Part shown: piece by piece, positions 8,527 through 17,441 of the stretch | Numbering within the stretch: the first letter of the stretch is position 1 | Layout of the letters: each line of letters opens with the position of its first letter | NCBI RefSeq assembly: GCF_018362975.1 | Contig: NZ_CP074371.1 | Span: 3,720,001 to 3,784,000 of the forward strand | Reading direction: 5' to 3' | Length of the DNA stretch: 64,000 nucleotides | Origin: Nocardia tengchongensis | GTDB lineage: Bacteria > Actinomycetota > Actinomycetes > Mycobacteriales > Mycobacteriaceae | The notes under the pieces: generated by a model | The model's input: the letters and a program-made list of their open reading frames with translations, nothing else | Database searches by the model: none | Told to the model about the DNA's origin: nothing | Translations under genes and position numbers: made by a program

Positions 8527-9087
8527 CTACTGCATCTCGTCGAGCATGTTCGAGAACGCGGCCTTGAGCCGCAGGGCCTTCTTGACCTCGTCGGCGGTCA
8601 CATACGGGTATTCGCCGTACTCGAGGAAGCTCGGGAACTGGTGCTTGCGGAAGAATTCGATGGCGGCGGCCCGGTTGGTGCGCCAATCGTCGGGGAAGCC
8701 GACGAGATTCACGAAAGCGGTGGTGATGCCCGTGGACAGGAACAGGTCCAGGGCGTCGTCGAGGTACTTGTCGAAGTCGGTGTCGAAAATGCCCTGGTAC
8801 TGGAACGTCAGGCCGTCGCCGATATCGAACAGCACCCAGCGCAGATAGTGCAGCCGCAGCGGCGCGAGCACCGTCGGGTCCTGCTCGAGCGCGGCCTGAA
8901 TGACCTGACCGTGCTCGCGGATCGCCGCCTCATGGCCCGGTTTCACCTTCGCGATGATCGAAAACCCATAATTAGCCGGAGTGCGCGGATAGATGGGACC
9001 GTACCGCCCCTGCTCGTACTCGAAGTATCCCGTCTCGGGGATGGCCATCGCTGCTGGCCTGGACCAATCCTCGTTGCTTGTGGCCAC
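8527..9087 (-). CDS. Conserved hypothetical protein of the DyP operon (186 aa)
   Basis: First gene of the DyP operon. A soluble protein starting from GTG 9087, with AAGGGA upstream. Alternating strand-helix pattern (YGFSIIAKVKPGHEAAIREH, then LRWVLFDIGDGLTFQYQGIF) resembles the dimeric alpha/beta (ferredoxin-like) barrel fold, which DyP peroxidases themselves use, so it may be a partner or regulatory subunit. That link is inference; I do not recognise a named family. The C-terminal third carries a helical LRLKAAFSNMLDEMQ end. Confidence 0.7.
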   Translation of the reverse strand: MATSNEDWSRPAAMAIPETGYFEYEQGRYGPIYPRTPANYGFSIIAKVKPGHEAAIREHGQVIQAALEQDPTVLAPLRLHYLRWVLFDIGDGLTFQYQGIFDTDFDKYLDDALDLFLSTGITTAFVNLVGFPDDWRTNRAAAIEFFRKHQFPSFLEYGEYPYVTADEVKKALRLKAAFSNMLDEMQ

Positions 9088-9171
9088 GTTCTTGTCCCTT
9101 CCTTCGGTCTGGCTTCGGTAACTGGAACGAAACCCACTGTATTCAGGACCCGGGCGCCTTGCTTATCATTG

Positions 9172-9200
9172 CGGGACAGGATGTTGTTCATTTCGGGACA
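9172..9200 (+). promoter_or_regulatory. Direct-repeat candidate AraC operator
   Basis: CGGGACA occurs at 9172-9178 and again at 9194-9200, exactly 22 bases apart (two helical turns), in the context TTGCGGGACA and TTTCGGGACA. Direct repeats on one DNA face are usual for AraC-family activators. The pair lies between the AraC gene and the DyP operon and just upstream of the AraC start, so it may control both. Confidence 0.4.
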
Positions 9201-9211
9201 TCGGAGAGTCC

Positions 9212-10225
9212 GTGAAACCGCTGGCCCGTTACGCCGCACTCCACGAATACGTGGAACTGAGCCGTTCGCTGGGACTGGACCCGGTGGCGCTGATGCGTGC
9301 CTCGGGCCTGGACCCCACCGGGCTGAGTCTGCAGGACCGCTGGGTGCCCGCCGCGGCGATCGCCGACCTGCTCGAGCATTCCGCCGCCGCGGCGGGCTGC
9401 GACGATTTCGGGCTGCGCCTGGCCGAACGCCGCCGCTTCGCGAATCTGGGACCACTGAGCCTGGTGATCCGCGAGGAACCCGACGTGCGCAGCGCACTGA
9501 TGGTGATGTCGCGCCACGAGGACATGTACAACGAGGCGCTGCGCACCCGTCTCACCGAACACAACGGGCTCGCCACCATCCGGCTCGCCCTCGATATCGG
9601 GCAGCCCGGCGACACCCGCCAATCCGTCGAACTGTCCGTCGGCGTCCTGCACGGCCTGCTCGCCGGGTTCCTCGGCGCGTCCTGGCGGCCGGTGGAGGTC
9701 CGCTTCACCCACTCCGCCCCCGCCGACCCGCGCGCCCACCACCGGATCTTCGGGCCGCGGGTGAGATTCGAACAGGACTTCGACGGAATCATCGCCTACA
9801 CAAGCGATCTCGATGCGCCGAACGCGATGGCTGATCCGCAGCTGCGCGCCTATACCCAGCGACTGCTGGACCCCGTCGGCCCGGTCCGGCCCGCCACCAC
9901 CGCCGACCGCGTCCGCGAACTCATCGAACTGCTCCTGCCCACCGGCCGCTGCTCGGTCGACCAGGTGGCCCGCAGCCTGGGTGTCGACCGCCGCACCATC
10001 CACCGTCGCCTCGCCGTCGAGGGTCACACCTTCAGCTCGCTACTCGACGCGACCCGCGCCGAGCTGGCCCGGCACATGATCACCAACCCCCGCCGCACGA
10101 TCACCGAAACCGCCGAACTGCTGGGCTTCTCCGCCCCGGGCAACTTCTCCCGGTGGTTCCGAAAACACCACGGCTGCAGCCCCGCCCAATGGCGGCGCAC
10201 GGACGGATCGGGCGAGACCCCCTGA
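9212..10225 (+). CDS. AraC-family transcriptional regulator
   Basis: A 337-residue regulator with an N-terminal AraC-type ligand-binding domain (about residues 15-200, opening LHEYVELSRSLGLDPVALMR) and a C-terminal double helix-turn-helix (about 235-335), seen in SVDQVARSLGVDRRTIHRRL and TETAELLGFSAPGNFSRWFR. The start is a GTG at 9212 behind GGAGAG. It is divergent from the DyP operon and is the likely regulator of it. The direct repeats at 9172 and 9194 are candidate sites. Confidence 0.9.
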   Translation: MKPLARYAALHEYVELSRSLGLDPVALMRASGLDPTGLSLQDRWVPAAAIADLLEHSAAAAGCDDFGLRLAERRRFANLGPLSLVIREEPDVRSALMVMSRHEDMYNEALRTRLTEHNGLATIRLALDIGQPGDTRQSVELSVGVLHGLLAGFLGASWRPVEVRFTHSAPADPRAHHRIFGPRVRFEQDFDGIIAYTSDLDAPNAMADPQLRAYTQRLLDPVGPVRPATTADRVRELIELLLPTGRCSVDQVARSLGVDRRTIHRRLAVEGHTFSSLLDATRAELARHMITNPRRTITETAELLGFSAPGNFSRWFRKHHGCSPAQWRRTDGSGETP

Positions 10226-10287
10226 AATCCGGTGGCGCCCTTGCGTTCCGAGTGCGTGATGCGGCCGGGTCGGTGACCCGCGGTCAG

Positions 10288-10309
10288 GTTTCTGTCATTC
10301 GACAGAAAC
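10288..10309. repeat. Inverted repeat between araC-type gene and ABC operon
   Basis: A perfect 9-bp inverted repeat, GTTTCTGTC-ATTC-GACAGAAAC. It lies 63 bases after the AraC stop and 114 bases before the first ABC gene. It could be a weak terminator of the regulator gene or an operator of the importer operon. The rest of the 10226-10422 gap shows no gene; GGTAGGAG before 10423 is a ribosome binding site. Confidence 0.45.
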
Positions 10310-10422
10310 GACCGGCAATGTAGAAGTTACTGGCGGTAAGCCAAGTGATACCCGCGCGTCATCGGAAATGGCGACGGAGTCGAAAAAACTATCGGTTGAC
10401 AGGTTGATCGGTAGGAGCGTTC

Positions 10423-12407
10423 ATGAGCACTGCATTGGTGGAGACCGCGGCGACCGATATCGCGCGCGTCGACGGGCTGCGGGTGACGTTTCGCCGGGGC
10501 GGGCGGGAGCTGTACGCGCTGCGGGGGGTGACGCTCGAGGTGCGGCGGGGAGAGATTTCTGGGTTGGTCGGCGAATCCGGCTCGGGGAAGAGCGTTCTCG
10601 GGTATTCGCTGCTGGGCCTGCTGCCGGGCGGGGCGCGGGTGGCGGGCTCGGTGACCGTCGCCGGCACCGACATGGTGGGCGGTGGCGAGAAGGCTCGGGC
10701 GCGGGTGCGGCGGCTGGATCTCGGTGCGGTGTTTCCAGGATCCGATGACCTCGCTCAATCCGACCATGCGGATCGGTAAGCAGGTGATCGAGGCCGCCGG
10801 ATCGGCCGAGGAGGCGCAGCGGCTGCTACGGGCGGTGGGGATACCGGAGCCCGAGCGCCGGATGCGGAGCTTTCCGCACGAACTCTCCGGCGGGCTGCGG
10901 CAGCGGGTCATGATCGCCATGGCCATCGCCGGCGATCCGGAACTGATCATCGCCGACGAGCCGACGACGGCCCTGGACGTCACCGTGCAAGCGCAGGTGC
11001 TGGCGCTGCTCCAGGGCATTCGCGACGACCTGGGCTGCGGCATCCTGCTCATCACCCACGATCTGGGGGTCGCCGCGCAGATCTCCGACCGTCTGGCGGT
11101 GCTCTACGCGGGCCGGATCGCCGAGCTCGGACCCACCGCGGAGGTGCTGGACACACCCGCCCACCCCTACACCCGCGGCCTGTTGCGCTCGCGATTGACC
11201 CTGAATACTCCTATCGCGCGACGGCTCTCCTCGCTCGCGGGCGAAGTGCCGAGCCCCGCCTCCCCGCTCTCCGGCTGCGCCTTCGCGCCGCGCTGCGATC
11301 AGGCGACCGCCGCGTGCACCACCACACCACCTGATCCGGCGCCGGTATCGGCGGCCCGCCTGTCGGCCTGCATCGTGCCGATGACCGCCGCCTCCGATCG
11401 CCTTCCCGCGGCCCAGCCCGTCACTCCCGCGGCTGAAACCGCCACTCCCGCGGTCGAAACCGCAGATACTCCCGCGGTCGAAATCGGCGAGGCCGTGCCC
11501 GCCGCCGTCACTTTGCGGGACGTCACGAAGACCTTCACCGTCGGCGGGATCCGCAGGCGCACCGCCCTGCACGCGTTGCGCCGGGTGTCACTGACGGTGG
11601 CGGCCGGGGAGTCGGTCGCGCTGGTGGGCGAGAGCGGGTGCGGGAAATCGACGCTGCTGCGGGTCATCGCCGGTCTCGAACCGGCGAGTGGCGGAACCGT
11701 GGCGCTCACCGACGGACAGCGGCCGCAGATGGTGTTCCAGGATGCGGGCGCCTCGCTGACACCGTGGATGTCGGTGGGGGAGTTGATATCCGAACGACTG
11801 CTGCGGTCGGGATCGTCGAGGGCCGAGCGGCGGCGGGCCGTCGAGGAATCGCTGCGGCGGGTCGGTCTGATGCCGGAGGTGGCCAAGGCCCGCGCCGATC
11901 AGCTGTCCGGCGGCCAGCGGCAACGGGTCTCGCTGGCCCGGGCCACCGTGGTACCGCCCCGGATCCTGCTGTGTGACGAGCCGACCAGCGCGCTCGACGT
12001 CTCCCTTGCGGCGGCGGTGATCAATCTGATCGGCGAGCTGCGGCGCGACCTGGGCATGTCCGTGGTCTTCGTGACACACGACCTCGCGGTAGCGCGGGTG
12101 GTCGCCGACCGGATCGCGGTGATGTACCTCGGCAAGATCGTCGAAATCGGCACCGCCGAACAGGTTCTCGGCAATCCGGTGCACCCGTACACGCGGGCGT
12201 TGATCGCCTCGATCCCCGACCCCGCGCATCCACCCGCGGCCCCCGCGGGGAACCCGCCGGACCGCTCTCCCCGCCCCTGGCTGCGCCTTCCACCCGCGCT
12301 GCCCGATCGCCGTCCCGGCCTGCCGCGACGAGCGGCTCGACGTCCGGTTGGAGGGCACCCCCGGCGGCGTGCACCGGGTGGCCTGTATCGAACGGAAGGT
12401 GAGCTGA
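10423..12407 (+). CDS. Dipeptide-type ABC transporter ATPase, fused DppD-DppF (two frameshifts)
   Basis: A double ATPase powering the importer encoded downstream. The first nucleotide-binding domain has Walker A GESGSGKS, signature LSGGLRQR and Walker B LIIADEPTTALD. The second has GESGCGKS, LSGGQRQR and LLCDEPTSALD; each ends in the HPYTR segment typical of oligopeptide-transport ATPases. The frame breaks twice by one extra base: in a TTT run at 10732-10734, within the first Q-loop (GAVF|QDPMTSLNP), and in a CCCC run at 12269-12272, before the C-terminal CAFHPRC motif. Joining the three frames gives a complete ~660-aa protein ending one base before the permease ATG. Confidence 0.85.
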
Positions 12408-12408
12408 G

Positions 12409-13275
12409 ATGGCCGTCGCGGTACCCGCCCTCACGCGGTGGCGCAGTGTGCGAATCACACTGGCGCCGAAGTCCTTTCCGAACGCCGCGAACTGGCTCGG
12501 AGTGTCGCTGATCGCCGTGGTGACGCTGGTCGCGCTGGCGGTGCCGCTGCTCGCGCCGCACTATCCGCTGGTTCCCGCCGGGCTGCCGCTGCGCGCGCCC
12601 GGCCAGGGCGGATTCCTGCTCGGCACCGACAATATCGGCCGCGACCTGCTCAGCCGCGTGCTGTACGGCATGCGCGCCAGCTGGTTCGCCGCGCTGGCGG
12701 TAGTGGCGAGCGGAGTGCTGGTGGGCGGTCTGATCGGTTTGATCGCGGGCGCGGCGGGCGGCTGGGTCGACTCGCTGCTGATGCGGATCACCGACGCCTT
12801 CCTGGCCCTGCCCGGCCCGGTGCTGGCCATCGCCGTCGTCGCCGCACTCGGCCCGGGATTCACGCACACGCTGCTCGCGGTGTCGATCGTCTGGTGGCCG
12901 TTCTACGCGCGGCTGGTGCGCGGTGACGTGGCCGCCCTGGCCGCCCGGCCGCACGTCGAGTCGGCGAAGCTCGCCGGGGTGGGGCCGATCAGGCTGGCGG
13001 TCCGGCATCTGCTGCCGGGCGCCGCGCCCGGCGCCCTCGTCGCGGCCAGCCTGGATCTGGGCACCCTGATCCTGACCCTGTCCGCGCTGTCGTTCCTCGG
13101 TCTCGGCCAACCCGCGCCGGCGCCCGAACTCGGCGCCGACGCCGCCCGCAACCTCGGCTATTTCCTGCAGCAGTGGTGGATTCCGGTGATGCCCGGTCTG
13201 GGTGTCACGGTGCTGGCGCTGATCGGCACGGTCGCGGGCGACTGCCTGCGCAACCTGATGAAGAAGGAGCGATAG
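12409..13275 (+). CDS. ABC transporter permease, DppC type
   Basis: An inner-membrane permease of 288 residues with about six membrane segments. It has the N-terminal DppC/OppC region ending in the characteristic LGTDNIGRDLLSRVLYGMR loop (about 72-90) and the coupling EAA-like loop (VESAKLAGVGPIRLAVRHLL). It forms the channel with the DppB-type protein encoded next. The ATG follows the ATPase stop by one base and the next gene starts one base after its stop, so translation is probably coupled. Confidence 0.9.
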   Translation: MAVAVPALTRWRSVRITLAPKSFPNAANWLGVSLIAVVTLVALAVPLLAPHYPLVPAGLPLRAPGQGGFLLGTDNIGRDLLSRVLYGMRASWFAALAVVASGVLVGGLIGLIAGAAGGWVDSLLMRITDAFLALPGPVLAIAVVAALGPGFTHTLLAVSIVWWPFYARLVRGDVAALAARPHVESAKLAGVGPIRLAVRHLLPGAAPGALVAASLDLGTLILTLSALSFLGLGQPAPAPELGADAARNLGYFLQQWWIPVMPGLGVTVLALIGTVAGDCLRNLMKKER

Positions 13276-13276
13276 C

Positions 13277-14275
13277 GTGCGCCGATTCATACTGTCCCGG
13301 CTCGCCGCCATGGTCGCGATCCTCATCGCCCTGACCGCGGTCATGTTCGTGCTGCAACGTATTTCGCCGTTGGACCCGGTGCACGCCCAGCTGGGCGGGT
13401 CCGCCTCGCAGTCGGCGATCGCCGCGCGACGGCACGAACTGGGCCTGGATCGGCCGATGCCCGTCCAGTTCTGGAACTACCTGACCGCGGCGGCGCACGG
13501 TGACTTCGGCACCTCCTACCGCACCCGCCGCCCGGTCAGCACCGACCTGTCCCACTTCGTGCCCGCGACACTGGAATTGGCGCTGTCCGCCCTGTTCATC
13601 GCGCTGGTCCTGGCGACGCTGCTGGCCTTCGCCACCACCCTGCGCTGGCCCGGCTCGGGCGTCTTGCGCGCCGTGTTGTTCGCCGGGGCGTCGACGCCGA
13701 TGTTCCTGCTCAGCATCCTCGGCCTGATCGTGTTCTATCAGCGGCTCGGCTGGGTGCCCGCCAACGGGCGCACCTCGATCACCGGAACACCCACGGGCCC
13801 CACGGGATTGCTCACCATCGACGGCCTCCTCGCCGGCCGTTTCGATGTCGTCGCGGACGCGCTGCGCCACCTGATCCTGCCGGCCCTCGTGATCGCCCTC
13901 GGGCCCGCGGTGGCCATCGGCCGGGTGCTCCGCTCCAGCCTGCTCACCGACATCGACAGCGACTACGCGCGCACCGCCAGGGCGAAGGGCCTGGGCCCCA
14001 CCAGAATTCTGCTGAAGCACGTGCTGCGCAACTGCGTCGGCGCGGCGCTGTCCATGACCGGACTGCAGGTCGGACTGATGTTCTCGGGAGTGCTCGTGGT
14101 CGAGCAGGTGTTCGGCTGGCCGGGCATCGGCCAGTACGTCGCACAGAGCATCCCGGTCGCCGACTTCCCCGCCATCGCCGGCGTCACCCTGCTGCTGGGC
14201 GCCGGCTACGTCGTCATCAATACCGCAGTCGATCTGCTGCAGGCCGCGGCCGACCCGCGCCTGGTCAGCGTCTGA
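13277..14275 (+). CDS. ABC transporter permease, DppB type
   Basis: The partner permease of 332 residues. It opens with the DppB hallmark, a first membrane helix (RLAAMVAILIALTAVMFVLQ) then the periplasmic RHELGLDRPMPVQFWNYL region. The EAA loop reads DYARTARAKGLGPTRILLKH. The start is GTG at 13277, one base after the DppC-type stop. It transports the ligand delivered by the lipoprotein at 14317. Nickel or peptide uptake cannot be told apart by sequence alone. Confidence 0.9.
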   Translation: MRRFILSRLAAMVAILIALTAVMFVLQRISPLDPVHAQLGGSASQSAIAARRHELGLDRPMPVQFWNYLTAAAHGDFGTSYRTRRPVSTDLSHFVPATLELALSALFIALVLATLLAFATTLRWPGSGVLRAVLFAGASTPMFLLSILGLIVFYQRLGWVPANGRTSITGTPTGPTGLLTIDGLLAGRFDVVADALRHLILPALVIALGPAVAIGRVLRSSLLTDIDSDYARTARAKGLGPTRILLKHVLRNCVGAALSMTGLQVGLMFSGVLVVEQVFGWPGIGQYVAQSIPVADFPAIAGVTLLLGAGYVVINTAVDLLQAAADPRLVSV

Positions 14276-14316
14276 CGCCACCCCGACTCCCAGCCCGTCA
14301 CACCGAAGGAACACCC

Positions 14317-15900
14317 ATGATCCGCCACGCCCGAAACCTGTTCGCCGCCACGGCCTTCGCCTCCGCGGCCCTGCTCACGCTGACCGCGTGCGGCGGCTCC
14401 GGCAACCAGACACCCAATGCCGCACCCACCGACAAGGTGCTGCACCTGTCGTTCCTGCAGGACCCGGGACAGCCGCCGGACCCGGACGTGTACTACGCCG
14501 GTCAGGGGCTGCTGCTCACCACCAATATCTATGAGGGCCTGCTGCAATTCGCGCCGGGCACCGACAAGGCGCAACTGCAGCCACTGCTGGCCACCTCCTG
14601 GACCGCCTCGCCGGACAACAAGGTGTTCACCTTCGCCCTGCGCCAAGGCGTGAAGTTCCACGACGGCACCCCGTTCACCGCGGCGGCCATCAAGGCCTCG
14701 TTCGATCGGCGGCTCGCGGTGAATCAGGGCCCGGCGTACATGGTTTCCGACATCGAGTCGGTGACCACCCAGGGCGACTATGCCGCGACGATCACGCTGA
14801 AGGCTCCGAACGCGGTCTTCCTGGACTACCTGGCCTCACCGTACGGGCCGCGCATGCTCAGCCCGACCGGGCTGGCCGCCAACGCCGGCGGCGACAATGA
14901 CCAAACCTACCTGAGCACACACGATCTGGGCACCGGGCCCTACACCCTCACCGACGCCCAGGTCGGATCCCATTACGGCCTGGCCGCTTTCGGCGACTAC
15001 TGGGGCGCGAAGCCCTACTTCACGACCGTCGATCTGCCGGTGGTCACCGACACCTCGGCCCAGCAGCTGCAATTCAACAACGGCCAGCTCGCGGCCGTGC
15101 TGCACGACCTGCCGTCCTCGGCGGTGTCGGCCTACATCGGCAACAGCAAGTTCGCGAACTACTCACTGCCCACGATGATGTCGAACTACTTCTACGTGAA
15201 CCCGCACAAGGGGATGTTCACCAACCAGGCCGCGCGCAGCGCGCTGCTGCAGGCGATCGACGTGAACCAGATCGTCCAGCAGGCATATTCGGGCCGAGGC
15301 AAGGTCGCCGATCAGGTGTACCCGCCGAACATGATGGCGGCGCAGTTCGCCAAACAGGGCATCACCCATGACACCTCGGCACTGGCCAAGGTGGTCGCCG
15401 GGGTGCCCGCCGACCAGAAGACGGTGACCATCGGATACGACTCCAGCAACCCCGACAACCAGCTGGTCGGCAACCTGATCCAGACCCAGCTGGCCACCGT
15501 CGGCATCACCGCGAAGGTGCAGGGCTACCCCACCTCCCAGATCTACGGCTGGCCCGGCACCAAAGCCGACGACGCGCCCGAGGTGCTGCTGCTGGCAGGC
15601 TGGCCGGACGCGCCGTCGCCCTACACCTGGGGCCACATCAACTTCGACCCGGACGGCGGGCTGAACTACCTCAACTGCTCGGCCCCCGATCTCACCGCTT
15701 CGCTGTCCGCCGGGCGCGTGACCGGAGCCGACGACATCTTCTCCCGCGCCGCCGCCCAGGCCTCCGCGACCGGATGCTGGCTCAATATCGCCGACGTCGA
15801 CGACTTCGTGGTCGCGCAGCCGTGGCTCAAAGGCGTGGCGGAATCGCACATGGTGACCGAGCCGAACTCGCTGCGCCTGGCCACCCTGTCGGTGGGCTGA
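14317..15900 (+). CDS. ABC transporter substrate-binding lipoprotein (peptide/nickel type)
   Basis: The extracytoplasmic solute-binding protein of the importer, 527 residues. A lipoprotein signal peptide ends at LTLTAC with the acylated Cys at 25. The SBP family 5 features follow: ATSWTASPDNKVFTFALRQG, the VKFHDGTPFTAAAIKASFD block (about residues 112-130) and a C-terminal lobe. It binds the ligand outside the membrane and hands it to the permeases. The ligand is unknown; the downstream hydrolase and oxygenase suggest a small molecule that is then degraded or modified. Confidence 0.9.
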   Translation: MIRHARNLFAATAFASAALLTLTACGGSGNQTPNAAPTDKVLHLSFLQDPGQPPDPDVYYAGQGLLLTTNIYEGLLQFAPGTDKAQLQPLLATSWTASPDNKVFTFALRQGVKFHDGTPFTAAAIKASFDRRLAVNQGPAYMVSDIESVTTQGDYAATITLKAPNAVFLDYLASPYGPRMLSPTGLAANAGGDNDQTYLSTHDLGTGPYTLTDAQVGSHYGLAAFGDYWGAKPYFTTVDLPVVTDTSAQQLQFNNGQLAAVLHDLPSSAVSAYIGNSKFANYSLPTMMSNYFYVNPHKGMFTNQAARSALLQAIDVNQIVQQAYSGRGKVADQVYPPNMMAAQFAKQGITHDTSALAKVVAGVPADQKTVTIGYDSSNPDNQLVGNLIQTQLATVGITAKVQGYPTSQIYGWPGTKADDAPEVLLLAGWPDAPSPYTWGHINFDPDGGLNYLNCSAPDLTASLSAGRVTGADDIFSRAAAQASATGCWLNIADVDDFVVAQPWLKGVAESHMVTEPNSLRLATLSVG

Positions 15901-15903
15901 GCC

Positions 15904-16716
15904 ATGACCGGACTGGTACGCCGCATCGTCCTGCTCACCCTCGGCTGGGAAGACCTGCCCAAATCGATTTCGGTACACGGAACTCCGGCACATGAACGAT
16001 TGCGAGAACCCACCCCCGGCGTGCTGCTGCAGACCGACGGCGGATGGGTGCTGCTCGACACCGGATTCAATACCGCCTTGATCCGCGACCCCGCGCTGTA
16101 CCGGCGCTTCTACCCGAGCGTGGAATACATTCCGGTACTGCCCGGGCCGGGCGAGCCGATCGAGGAATCGCTGCACGACATCGGAATCGAGATCGACGAC
16201 ATCCACGCCGTCGCGGTCAGCCACCTGCACCACGACCACGCGGGCGGACTGAAACTGTTCGCGGGCAAGGTGCCCGTCCACGCCCAGCGCCGCGAACTCG
16301 AGTACGGGATGTCGAACCACCCCGAGCCCGAACATCATGCGATGGCGCGGATCGACTACGACGACCCGCGCATCGACTGGCAGCTCGCCGACGGGGAAGC
16401 CGAGATCGCGCCCGGCATCACCGCCATCCCCACCTACGGGCACACACCCGGGCATCAGAGCTTCATGGTGGAGCTGGATCCGTCGGTGGGCGGCGGCGGA
16501 TTCGTCTTCGCCTTCGACGCCGCCGATCTCACCGAGAATATCGAGCGGGAGCTGCCCGTCGGCGGGTTCATCGGAGTCGACGCCGAACAGACGGTGGAAC
16601 CCATCCGCCGGCTCAAGCGGCTCGCCCGCGACCGGGGATACGCGCTGATCCCCGGCCACGATCCGCACGCCTGGCCGCAGTGGACCGACCACTTCCACGA
16701 ACGGTTCCCGCGGTGA
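15904..16716 (+). CDS. Metallo-beta-lactamase-fold hydrolase (lactonase-like)
   Basis: A soluble 270-residue hydrolase. The dinuclear zinc motif SHLHHDHAGG (HxHxDH, about residues 107-112) is complete, followed by the second-shell GHTPGHQ histidine, the bridging FAFDAADL aspartate and a late PGHDPH histidine. The layout resembles N-acyl-homoserine-lactone lactonases, but substrates in this superfamily vary widely. It begins three bases after the binding-protein stop and its stop overlaps the next start (GTGA), so it belongs to the importer operon and probably acts on the imported compound. Confidence 0.88.
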   Translation: MTGLVRRIVLLTLGWEDLPKSISVHGTPAHERLREPTPGVLLQTDGGWVLLDTGFNTALIRDPALYRRFYPSVEYIPVLPGPGEPIEESLHDIGIEIDDIHAVAVSHLHHDHAGGLKLFAGKVPVHAQRRELEYGMSNHPEPEHHAMARIDYDDPRIDWQLADGEAEIAPGITAIPTYGHTPGHQSFMVELDPSVGGGGFVFAFDAADLTENIERELPVGGFIGVDAEQTVEPIRRLKRLARDRGYALIPGHDPHAWPQWTDHFHERFPR

Positions 16717-17441
16717 CGGCCCGGGAATCGGCGGCGCCGGTCGTGATGTCGGAATGCGCCGGACTGTGGCAGCGCACCCTGCTCGTCGATACCGACGGCG
16801 CACCGGACACGACCACCGATGTGCGCTGGCTGCAGGGGCTCACGCGCTTCGTGGATCTGCGCCGGCCGATGCCGCGCCCGGACTACAGCGAGGTACGGTG
16901 CGCGGCCGAACTGACCGGGCAGCAGCGCGCCTGGCTGCGGATGCAGGACGGGTTCGCGGGCGTGCTCACGCAGAGCGGCGACGTCTTCCACTGGCAGCGG
17001 CGCATCGAGTTGCATGCGCCCGGGCCCTTCCCCGACGAGGGGCGGATGAGCCGCTCCGGGGAGATGCTCGTCGAAATCGGGGTGCACGCCGACTATTTCG
17101 AGCATTGGGTGCGTTCGGAGACGCCCGACACCTGCTGGGCGATGGACCTCGAATCGCCCGACGGGGATCGGGTGATCCTGCTCCGCGCCGGCGACCGCTT
17201 CGGCTGGGCACACCTCGATTCCACGGGGGCGGTGGAACTTTCGCTCGGCGACGTCGCACACGGTGAATGGGTCATCACCGACTCCTGCCTGCCCTATCGG
17301 GAAGGACACCTCCTCCAACCTCGCTGGAAAACAGCTTCCGAAACGGGAAACACCCTGCTCACCAGCGCTATCGACGCGGAGGGCACGCAGGTCACCCCGC
17401 AATGGATCGTCCGCTACACGGAAGGAAACGTGATCGTATGA
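16713..17441 (+). CDS. Hypothetical protein of the importer operon (242 aa)
   Basis: A soluble protein starting at GTG 16713, inside the hydrolase stop (GTGA), and ending inside the oxygenase start (ATGA), so it is translationally coupled on both sides. Sequence features suggest a beta-rich, lipocalin-like or cupin-like fold: ECAGLWQRTLLVDTDG, RFVDLRRPMPRPDYSEV and DVFHWQRRIELHAPGP. There are no signal peptide, membrane span or known catalytic motifs. Function unknown; its position implies work in the same pathway as the hydrolase and the oxygenase. Confidence 0.75.
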   Translation: MTARESAAPVVMSECAGLWQRTLLVDTDGAPDTTTDVRWLQGLTRFVDLRRPMPRPDYSEVRCAAELTGQQRAWLRMQDGFAGVLTQSGDVFHWQRRIELHAPGPFPDEGRMSRSGEMLVEIGVHADYFEHWVRSETPDTCWAMDLESPDGDRVILLRAGDRFGWAHLDSTGAVELSLGDVAHGEWVITDSCLPYREGHLLQPRWKTASETGNTLLTSAIDAEGTQVTPQWIVRYTEGNVIV

